64,000 nt of DNA from Schizophyllum amplum (taxonomy: Eukaryota > Basidiomycota > Agaricomycetes > Agaricales > Schizophyllaceae). Under the pieces are notes generated by a model that did not search any database, was not told the origin of the DNA, and saw only the letters and a list, made by a program, of their open reading frames with translations. Of this stretch, positions 32,276 to 41,909 are shown piece after piece. The position numbers and the translations under genes are program-made. The DNA lies in contig VDMD01000013.1 in NCBI GenBank assembly GCA_007026445.1, forward strand, positions 663,828-727,827, written 5' to 3'. Numbering within the stretch: position 1 is the first letter of the stretch; each line of letters starts with the position of its first letter.

Positions 32276-33898
32276 CTACATGGGCCGCCCGGGGAGAGGC
32301 TTGTCCATGAACAGATACTTCTCGATGCCAGGCGAAGTCATCAAATCCGGCGCCTCCGTACGCACGTACAACCGTTGAGGTGCAGGAAGCAAGCAGGACG
32401 GCGGTGCGTGGTCGCGCTCGCGATATTCCCCGTACACAGACCGCCGCTCATCGTCCCTATCTTCATCAAAGTCCGCGTAGTCCGCCAAAACCGACTCCGT
32501 GACGGCCGTGTCCCCGCTGGCGTCACTTCTCAGCGTCGACCGGCGGGACAGGGGGTGCGCGCCTCGCCCGAGGGGCGCCATGCTGGGGTGAAGCGAGCTG
32601 CGGGACCGCGAAAGGTGAGAGGACTGGCTGCGCAGCATGTAGTCCATCGACGGATAGTAGTCGCGCGAGGACTGGCTGGCCGGACGATGGTCGCGCTGTG
32701 CATATGCATGCGACGACTGCCCAGAGGGAGAGTAGTCGCGAGACGATCTGGACGAGTGGTGGTTCGCATGTCTCGGCGAGTCGTGATAGACGTCTCTGAT
32801 CGACGAACGAGACGAGCGTTGAGACTCAAGCCAGGACGGTGCGAGAGACGGCTCGTGATAGTCCCTCTCCGACCGATGCCGCTCGCTGGGGGGAGCACGG
32901 TAGGCTTGACGTGTCGAACGGCGCGGCTCGCGCGTCACCTCCACCGGCGCAGCATACAGCGGTACCGGCATACCGCACCCATATCCATGCGGCATCGTAT
33001 AGGTGGGGTGCGGATGGCTGCCGTTGTTCTGAGAAGTGTGCTTCAGCACGGCCAGAGCAAGGTCGATTTCACTGGACCGCGAAGAGGAAGAGCGAGAGCT
33101 GGCGAGGCTTGACTGCCGAGAGAGCTTCTCGGCATCATGCTGGCGTGCTTTCTGCAGTGCATTTCGCTGGCGGAACCCGAGGAAGACGGCAATCAGGAGG
33201 ATTGCTCCAACAATTGACAGAGGGACAGCAAACGCGGCTGTCGGGACTGGCGTGCGCGACGACAATACTTCGTTGGGAGGGACTGTCGCTGGAGGTGCGG
33301 TGGACGTGTCTGGGGCAGTGTCTGCGACAAGCGGCAGGGAAGAGCCAGCAGCGCCAAGGGGAGCTTGAGCAGCGCCTTCATCATCAGTAACCGGGGTGGC
33401 AGACTCTTATGACGTTCATCAGAATGAGTACGTCTGATACGACCTGATGCTTACTGGTCAGAGAAAACACTGGCGAGCGCGTCCTTGTCCCGAAGTCATC
33501 CTCCATGCTGATGTAGTAGTCATGATCGGCCGTGATTTCTGGCACGGTCCTGCATGGTCGTCAGACGCGAGTTATGCGAAAAGGCCGAGCACGTACATGG
33601 TCATCATATACGCGTCCCCGCTATGCGACACGTCCGGCCACGTCTGTGAGCCGCATCCTCCGCTGTCTCTGCGCGACTTGGTAGAGTCGTCTTCATCGTC
33701 CGCCATGCATAGCCGGAAAGAAGGCGATGTGGTGTCCTTCCCTGCAGTCCATTTGGCGACGAGGGTATCGGCGGACCCGTATATATCACCCGCCGAGGGG
33801 CTAAGCCATGCCACGTCCGAGGCTGATGCTCTCTGGGCGATGAGCAGTACGACAAGAATTGTAGGAATGCACGAGCGATTGCATGTGAGGGAACGCAT
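32276..33898 (-). CDS. Kre9/Knh1-like single-pass surface protein
   Basis: Exon 1 (33898 to about 33599) starts with a signal peptide (ILVVLLIAQRASA) and the domain start DVAWLSPSAGDIYGSADTLV, the W-x-(S/T)P-x-x-G-x-x-(Y/W) pattern of Kre9/Knh1-type domains. Cysteines lie in FRLCMAD and SGGCGSQTW. Exon 2 gives MTVPEITADHDYYISMEDDF and ends FSLT. Exon 3 carries a Thr/Pro-rich stalk, a membrane helix (AFAVPLSIVGAILLIAVFLGF) and a 250-residue cytosolic tail full of Ser, Arg, Tyr and His (SSRSSRDYSPSGQSSHAY). The tail ends with FMDKPLPGRPM, a short C-terminal motif. A role in the cell wall or at the surface is inferred from the ectodomain only. The stop is at 32276-32278. Confidence 0.7.
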
Positions 33899-34303
33899 GG
33901 TATGCGACGAAAGAGCGATGTGAAGAAGTCAACCTCGAAGATGTGAAAAGGCGAAACCAGCGCAGAAGCCGTCAAGGCGTTACGAATATGAATAACGAAC
34001 ACGCCGGCGTGTCGCTGTAGTATGGGGAGTTGGTGGAAAGAGAAAAGAGGTGGTCGCTCGATCCCGCCAATTTCGGTCCTGCAGCGCGGATGCAAGTCGA
34101 TCCGTCATAAACGCTTCCATGACTTGACAGCGGTGTCGTTTTTGATACTAGATAGGAGCAGAAGAGGTAATCAGAATGGCAGCCATTCAAGTTGATTGTT
34201 TTGAGGAGTGGAGGGTGTATTGTTCAATCAGCGGGGGTCGACGCAGCAGAGTCCATGTCCATGCTCATACGCCGTTTAGGTAAAGCTTGTGCAGAGAATT
34301 GCG
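33899..34303. other. Spacer, no gene seen
   Basis: Upstream of the Kre9-like gene and downstream of the Mediator-like gene, both on the minus strand. Nothing recognised. Confidence 0.45.
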
Positions 34304-34683
34304 TTAGCTGTTCCCTGGGGAAGCCCTGTCCTTAGCGCACGAAAGATATACTGCATCAATGGGTGCGCACTTTTTCTTGTCGCGAAGTCGCGTTAGCATC
34401 TGAAGAACCTGGTCTTGATCTTCCACCACAAGTTCGCCGCCTGGCAATGTCATCGCGAATTCCCTTGCCTGAGCGAGGGTGCGCTTGAAATCGTTCGTCT
34501 AATGATACTTTAAGAAACATTGGAGCGTCCAGATGTGAATGACTCACAGCTTGTAAGATTGCCTGCTTGCTTCATTAGTAGTTGTTCCCTCGGTCGCTGG
34601 CTAAGCTCTAGAACGTCCGCGAGCTTCGGCATGAGACCCTCGTGCAGAGAAGCGGGCACGGAGGATAGTTTGCTGTCCGACAT
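34304..34683 (-). CDS. Mediator subunit 9-like small protein
   Basis: ATG 34683 begins MSDSKLSSVPASLHEGLMPK, continuing LADVLELSQRPREQLL. An intron of about 50 nt (donor GTGAGT at about 34548, acceptor ATTAG at about 34500) precedes TNDFKRTLAQAREFAMTLPG, GELVVEDQDQVLQMLTRLRD, KKK and a stop at 34304. The pattern of a hydrophobic helix, TNDFK, an LPGGELxVEDQDxVLxML segment and a terminal basic RLRDKKK resembles fungal Mediator 9, a small subunit of the middle module. The match is from memory of the pattern, not a search. The reading frame shifts once just before the intron (near 34565), so the middle is uncertain. A further upstream exon starting at ATG 34927 (METTPETPSRRELQELLEE) may belong to this gene or to a tiny separate one. 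Confidence 0.45.
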
Positions 34684-35118
34684 CGTGCGTAGGACGGCCG
34701 GCTGCAGTGCGACACACCCGAGTTGGAGAAACAAAGAAGAACAAAAGCAGAGAACAATAAAGGTCACAATGTGACCAACGTGACCGTCGTGTTTGGCAAG
34801 CTTAGTCATGATTCCATTTTCGCACAGCGCCTTGTCTGCAACCGTCACCGCGCCGCCGCGAATCTCGGGTTTCCTCGAGCAATTCTTGCAGCTCGCGTCT
34901 AGACGGTGTCTCCGGAGTCGTCTCCATCGCGTACCCCGCGATTTTCCCCGGTTTAGAGGATCCTAGGACGCCCTCTGCCGCCGCGCGCAAAACACACGCA
35001 CCCCTCGCGGAACTCCCCTACCTGCCCGCTCTCACTAATCCGACGTCACTTTCGCGTCGACAGAGAGCCTCGTAACCCAAACTTGTCCCTCCCCCAGCCT
35101 CTAGACGTAGTTTCTGTC
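34684..35118. promoter_or_regulatory. Divergent promoter region upstream of RPB1
   Basis: Separates the start of the minus-strand Mediator-like gene from the RPB1 start. It may include a coding fragment on the minus strand (34927-34740) with a broken frame, RELQELLEE then VTVADKALCENGIM. The last 60 bases before RPB1 are pyrimidine-rich. Confidence 0.4.
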
Positions 35119-38100
35119 ATGCTTGGTCACCAGTTCGCGTACTCGGCCGCGCCTATACGCAAGGTCAAGGAGGTGCAGTTTGGTATATTGTCCCCGGAGG
35201 AGATCGTGCGTGGCATTCTACACCCTTATGACGCATCTGACCACTCGCAGAAAGCCAACTCTGTGGCAAAAATCGAGTTCCCGGAGGTCAACGATGAAGG
35301 CACCCACCGCCTGAAGATGGGCGGCGTCAACGACCCCCGCATGGGCACCATCGACCGGAACTTCAAGTGCCAGACGTGCGGCGAGGCATGTCGGAATGCC
35401 CCGGGCACTTTGGTCACATTGAGTTGGCCCGGCCGGTCTTTCATCCTGGTCGTGGGTGGGCATTCGGATCGTATATGTTGCTGACCAACATCAATAGGCT
35501 TCATCGTGAAAGTCAAGAAGATATTGGAGTGCATCTGTGTGAACTGTGGAAAGTTGAAAAGCCGACATCGTGAGTGCTCGCTCTCCTCGTGTCCGTTTGC
35601 ACCCCCACTATCCCCAATTTTCTGGGGGCTCTTCCCGCATACCACGGGAACCCCAAGCCCATGGAAGCGGCAGCATCCTCGATACGAGGCGCCTGCTTGG
35701 TTCGGACGGGGTCTCGCGCGTTTTCCGGTCGCTTGATCGCCGCGAGGGCTCGCTGCACACGTCCGGCGCCAGTGGGCCCGCTTTCGTGTGGTGAAATGGG
35801 GGGCTGAACGGCAGTATGCGAGCGAGTCGTACTGTCTCAAGGACAGTGCGATCCTGCTGGTGTGGTTCCTCCTTGTTAGACCTGTAAAGCAGGTTCAACA
35901 TGTGAGCATGTGCGAGCACATATATGAACGCTGCTGTCTCAAGACATCCTTGTCACCGTATGTAGACGGGCTTGCTAACACTCATTCCCATGTCGTTTTT
36001 TGCAAACGTTATTCTTCCCTTTACCGTATGTGTAGTCCGACCCACTTTTGCCGACAAGATTCGCCCACGTTCGCGACCCGAAACACCGCCTCGCCGCTGT
36101 GTGGGCGCATTGCAAAGCAAAATGCTCTGCGAGCCTGATGATCCGAAGGAGGATGGTCAAGAGGACCATGAAGAGAAGCGTGGTCATGGCGGTTGCGGCC
36201 ACATCCAACCTGTTGTGCGGAAGGAAGGTTTGAAGATGTTCGTGCAGTACAAGAAGACCAAGGACGACGAAGATGTAGGAAATCTTCTCTTTTATCCCTC
36301 GCAGTCTCTAACTAGCCATCAGGAGGGCAAATCGATGCAGTCCGAGAAACGCCTAATCCTGCCGTCTGAGGTCTACACGACGTTCAAGAAGATGTCCGAG
36401 ACCGACTTGCACCTCCTCGGCCTTTCTGAGGAGTACGCAAGGCCTGAGTGGATGATCTTGACCGGTTGCCGGTCCCGCCACCTCCTGTTCGACCGAGTAT
36501 CGCGATGGACGGCGGTGCAAATAAGAGCGAGGATGATCTGACCTACAAGCTTATCGACATCATCAAAGCATCCGGGAACGTGCGTCGCTGCGAGCAGGAG
36601 GGTGCTCCGGCCCACGTCGTGTCGGAGTTCGAGCAGCTTCTTCAGGTTGGTATTGCCTGCCATTGTTTACGTGCATGAAACTTACCTGCCGAAGTTCCAT
36701 GTCGCGACATACATGGATAACGACATTGCGGGCATCCCGCAGGCGATGCAGAAGTCCGGGCGGCCCATCAAGGCCATTCGCGCTCGCTTGAAAGGCAAAG
36801 AGGGTCGTCTTCGTGGCAACTTGATGGGCAAGCGTGTGGACTTCTCGGCTCGTACCGTCATCACGGGCGACCCGAATTTGGAGTTGGACGAGGTCCGGCG
36901 TCCCCGCAGTATCCCATGAACTTGACGTTCCCCGAGCGAGGTGCGTTGCCTGCTAGTTACATATACGCATTGAGGCTCACGCGTGCTGCAGTGACCCCGT
37001 ACAACATCGCGTATCTGCAGGAGCTTGTGAGGAATGGACCCACGACCTACCCCGGCGCACATATGTTGTCCGTGACACCGGAGAGCGCATAGATTTGCGA
37101 TACAAATAAGCGCGCGGACGCGTTTTTGCCAGTTCGGTTGGGTTGTCGAGCGGCATTTAAAGAACGGAGAGTGAGTCAATTGCTCCGCTTGGCCGAGCTG
37201 CTCCTGACCTTTGCTCATTTCGTGCTGTTTAACCGTCAGCCGAGTTTGCACAAGATGAGTATGATAGTCATCGGTGAAGCTGATGCCGTACTCGAGTGAG
37301 TTCGCTGCCTTGCTCATCCCGCCGCATGCTCACAAGTTTTTTAGCCTTCCGCCTGAACCTCTCTGGTATGCTTGGTTACTTCTCGCCTGGTTTGAAAACT
37401 AACGCGTCATAGCACGCCCCCGTACAACGCTGATTCGACGGTGACGAAATGAACATGCAGTGAGTGTGCACATGTATCGGGTCGGTATATGGTCCTTAAC
37501 ACGGTTTTCAGCATCCCTCAGAGTGAGGAGACGCGAGCTGAGCTCAGCCAGATCGCATGGGTCCCGCGACAGGTGAGGTCGTCTCGATCCGTCAAGTGAA
37601 CTTCACTCACGCTGGGGATAGATTGGTAACACCACAGTCGAACAAGCCGGTCATGGGGTATCGTCCAGGACACTCTGGCCGGCATCCGCAAGTTCACCCT
37701 ACGAGACGCTTTCCTGGATTGGAATTTCGTCCAGAACATTCTTCTGTGGGTGCCAGGTTGGGACGGCAGCGTCCCCATACCAGCGATCATCAAGCCGAAG
37801 CCGTTATGGACGGGCAAGCAGATCCTCAGCATGACTATCCCCGCGGTATCAACATCACACGGAAGTCCGAGAAGGGAGGTGCAGCGCCTCCTATCGACGA
37901 CGGCATGTTCATCGAGAACGGCGACATCATGTACGGCGTTGTTGACAAAAAACGTGTGGCGCGTCTCAGGGCGGTCTTATCCATGTCGTCTTCCGCGAGA
38001 AGGGTCCCGAGGCCACGCGCACCCTCTTCACCGGCTTGCAGCAGATCGTCAACTTCTGGCTCTTCCACAACGGCTTCAGCATCGGCATTGGTGACACCAT

Positions 38101-41100
38101 CGCGGGTCCCGAAGTCATGCAGAAGATCACGAAGACCATCGACGAACAGAAGGAGAAGGTGGAGCTGACCGCCGACGCCCACTGGGATCTGCTCAAGCCC
38201 GCGCCTGGCATGACGATTCGCGAGACGTTCGAGAGCAAGGTCAATCACGAGCTCAACAAGGCCCGTGACGACGCTGGAAAGGACGCGCAGGACGGTTTGA
38301 AGGACGACAACAACGTCAAGCATGGTGGTGGCCGGCTCCAAGGGCTCTTTCATCAACATCTCGCAGATGTCTGTCTGCGTCGGCCAGCAGTCCGTGGAGG
38401 GCAAGCGTATACCGTTTGGCTTCCGTCATCGCACGCTACCCCATTTTACCAAGGACGACTATAGTCCGGAAGCTCGTGGCTTCGTTGAGAATTCGTATCT
38501 GCGCGGTCTCACCCCCCAAGAATTCTTCTTCCACGCCATGTCTGGTCGCGAAGGTCTCATCGATACCGCCGTCAAGACCGCCGAGACGGGTTATATCCAG
38601 CGGCGTCTCGTCAAGGCGCTTGAGGACGTCATGGTCTGCTACGACGGTACTGTGCGAAACTCGCTGGGAGACCTCGTGCAGTTTATCTATGGCGAGGACG
38701 GCATGGACGGTGCTTTCATCGAGCGCCAGGGCGTCGACACGCTTCTGATGGGCGACCGGGAAATGGAGAAGAAGTACAAGGTCGACATCACCGACTACGG
38801 CGACAGCAGGTTGCCGGCAGGCGTGCTGCAGGTCGGGTTGATCGACAACCTTACTCAGCAGGAGGCGCTCGATTTGCAGGAGAAGCTCAACCAGGAGTGG
38901 GAGCAGCTACGCACAGACCGCGACGAGTTGCGATCCTACGTGTTCAAGGGTTACGACTACCGAAATGCGCCGCAGTATCTTCCCGTCAACTTGACCCGCA
39001 TTACGCAGAACGCAATGCAGATCTTCCACATCGACCGGCGCAAGCCCAGCGACCTCCACCCGGGATACATCGTCGACCAAGTGCGCGCCCTGTGCGAGCG
39101 CGTCAGCGGTGTCCTGCGCGAGAACAACGAGTTCAGCCGCGAAGCCCAGGACAATTCAGCGCGCATGTTCCGAATGCTGTTGCGCGCGCACTTCGCCTCA
39201 CGGAGGGTGCTCACCGTGTGGCACTTCACTCAGCAGGCCTTCGACTGGGCGCTTGGCGAGGTGGAGACGAAGTTCAATCAGTCGCTGGTCAACCCCGGCG
39301 AGATGTGCGGCACGCTCGCGGCACAGTCTATCGGAGAGCCGGCCACGCAGATGACTCTGAACACCTTCCACTACGCTGGTGTCGCCAGTAAGAACGTTAC
39401 GCTCGGTGTCCCGCGATTGAAGGAGATCATCAACGTCGCTGCGAACATCAAGACACCGGCGCATACCATCTACCTTTCGCCCGAAAAGGCGCGTAGCAGG
39501 TCGACTGCGAAGGCCGTACAGGAGATGCTCGCCTTCACGACGTTGCGCACTGTCACAGCAGCAGTGGAGGTATGGTATGACCCTGATCAGCGTAACTCGG
39601 TCATCGAGGAGGACCAGGAGATGATCAGCTCTTTCTGGGATATCGTCGACGCCGACCCAGCCTCCGGAGAATACGAGAAGTATCAGCGTCAATCGTCGTG
39701 GCTCCTTCGTCTGGTTCTCGACCGATTCCAGATGATTGACCGGAAGCTGGAACTCGAATATGTCGCCACCCGCATCCAGGCGAGCTTCGAGACGGACTTG
39801 GTCGTCATGTGGAGCGTGGACGCTCGACAGATACGATGATCATTCGGTGTCGTGTCGTCAGCGGGGAGGAGAAGACGGAGGATGGGCTGGAGGATGTGGA
39901 GGAGGATGTTTTCCTGCGGCAGTTGGAGAACACCATGCTCAACTCCATCGTCCTACGTGGTGTTAAGGGCATCGAACGTGTCTTCTTGAACGAGAAGGAC
40001 AAGACACGCATCAATGACGACGGCACCGTTGGCCAAGACAAGGAGTGGGTCCTGGAGACGAACGGTATCAACCTGAAGCCGTCATGTGCATCGATGGTGT
40101 TGACTACACGCGCACGTCTTCCAACAACTGTGTCGAGGTCTTCAACACCTTGGGCATAGAGGCCGGTCGCCAGTCCGTGTTGAAGGAGCTGAAGTCGTGT
40201 ATCGAGTTCGATGGTTCATACGTCAACTACCGACATATCGCCCTCCTTTGTGACCTCATGACACAGCGCGGCACTCTCATGGCAATCACCCGCCACGGCA
40301 TCAACCGTCTGACACGGGCGCGCTCATGCGTTGTTCGTTCGAGGAGACGGTCGAGATTCTTATGGAGGCGGCGGCGGGCGAGAAGGATGACTGCCATGGT
40401 GTTGCGGAGAACGTCATGTTCGGCCAGATGGCGCCTATGGGAACGGGCTCGTTCGACGTTGCCCTCGACATCAACATGCTGAAGGACGCGATCGTCGACC
40501 ACCGCATCATGCCGACGCTGGCTGGCGATGGCTCGACGACCCCCGGCCAGGTTGCAATGACGCCATACGACAGCAACTCGCCGATGTGGAACGACGGAAT
40601 GTTCAAAGGCGAGCAGGCGGCGTTCTCGCCGCTGGCTGTCAACGGCAGCGAGGAGCCGAGTGGCGCGTACGGAGGCCTCACTGGTTACGGGCAGAGCCCG
40701 TACGGTGCAGGCAGCTTCTCTCCGGGTCGCCCGGGATACAGTCCATCGTCACCGAGCTACTCGCCAGCATCGCCCAGCTTCGCGAGTGCTCAGTCGCCAT
40801 TCATCGGCGGCGCTTCGCCATTCGGCGCGTCTCCATATGCAACGTCGCCCTTCATTGGTGGAGCCACGTCTCCGACCTACTCCCCGACGTCGCCTGCACT
40901 TAATCTTACATCGCCGTCCTACTCCCCGACGAGCCCGCGTTATTCGCCGACGTCTCCATCCTTCTCACCTACCTCGCCGCGGTACAGTCCGCAGTCGCCA
41001 TCGTTCAGCCCGTCCTCGCCGCGTTACTCGCCGACGAGTCCGTCGTTCAGCCCAGCTTCGCCGCGTTGTGAGTATCCCTTCTATTCAGTACGAACTCTGC

Positions 41101-41608
41101 TGACGAACTTCCTCAGACTCGCCCAGTATGTTGATCTCGTTCCCATCTGAGTATATGCGCTTACCGATCTGTGTTCTTCCTTCTTCTCATCTGCAGCTTG
41201 TGAGTTATACTTCGTCGTTCTGCATGCACCACTCATCGTTTCTCCAGCTCCCCAAATGGCTTCACCTACGTCGCCAAAGTATTCCCCCACCTCCCCAATG
41301 GCTTCGCCGGCTTCCCCCAGATATTGTACGTGCATCGTCCGCCTCTTCCTCACACGTTGCTAACCTCCTGCAGCCCCCACATCCCCCGCATACTCGCCGG
41401 CGTCTCCAGCTTACTGTAAGTCAAGGTTTTGTGGAACGTCCCTATAGCCGCTGATTTCGCGACAGCCCCTGCGTCACCTGCATACAGCCCTACCTCCCCG
41501 ACGTGGTCGCCGTCCAGTCCGGCGCAGAATGCCAATGGAAATGCTCAAGGGCAGAACGGTCGTTCTACGAACACCAACCATTACCAGGCTTCGCCGTCGT
41601 GGGATTAG
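35119..41608 (+). CDS. rpb1: RNA polymerase II largest subunit RPB1
   Basis: The gene starts [20 protein letters not shown] and ends at 41606-41608. Regions in order: clamp zinc site (KCQTCGE, then a frame-shifted [11 protein letters not shown]), [20 protein letters not shown], the [17 protein letters not shown] strand, the catalytic metal loop (NAD-FDGDE, broken by one base near 37434), the funnel and bridge/trigger region ([19 protein letters not shown]), and the C-terminal heptad domain (YSPTSPS-like). This is the catalytic subunit of nuclear Pol II; the CTD is the platform for capping, splicing and termination factors. The stretch 38322-39830 is open and clean. Elsewhere at least 17 one- or two-base breaks interrupt otherwise perfectly conserved codons. 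They cluster at 35386-38322, with others near 39830, 40080 and 40311, and are most simply assembly errors. CTD exons end 41067, then 41117-41125, 41197-41199, 41248-41325, 41374-41415 and 41466-41608. Confidence 0.93.
35570..36035 (+). other. Unusually long RPB1 intron
   Basis: Donor GTGAGT after GKLKSRH, acceptor TAG before the exon that reads ...PTFADKIR. At 466 bp it is six to nine times longer than most introns in the window. It contains no recognisable gene, and open frames inside show no motifs. An additional missed small exon cannot be excluded. Confidence 0.6.
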
Positions 41609-41909
41609 GTCGCGCTACCTGTCTTGTCTTCATCCGCCGTTTGCGTTATATATTCCAGGATTCTATCTAGCTTCGCTGTGTTGCACAACATTCATCCATA
41701 CACCACAACAACCACCATGTGTAGATTATTTGGCATTCGAAATGAACATTCCGCTCTGAAAGGAACATGAGAGCGTGTGCGTCGTCGAAGTGTTGATGGC
41801 AGGACAAGGATTACCAAATTGGGAGGTCTCGATCGGGGTGATTGACCATTGTACTTCCTGCATCCTGCGCTCACCTCAGTCTATCTCGTGCTTTTCTCTG
41901 TGCTGGCCC
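41609..41909. other. Spacer downstream of RPB1
   Basis: 3' UTR of RPB1 and the short promoter of the next plus-strand gene. No motif recognised. Confidence 0.5.

Noticed and set aside
32147..33112. Plus-strand open frame of 321 codons
   Set aside because: It is the antisense of the Arg/Ser-rich tail of the Kre9-like gene and is made of Arg/His/Val runs without motifs.
35119..41608. RPB1 as a pseudogene
   Set aside because: Conserved residues are intact between the indels and the CTD has well-formed introns; base-level assembly error explains the data better.
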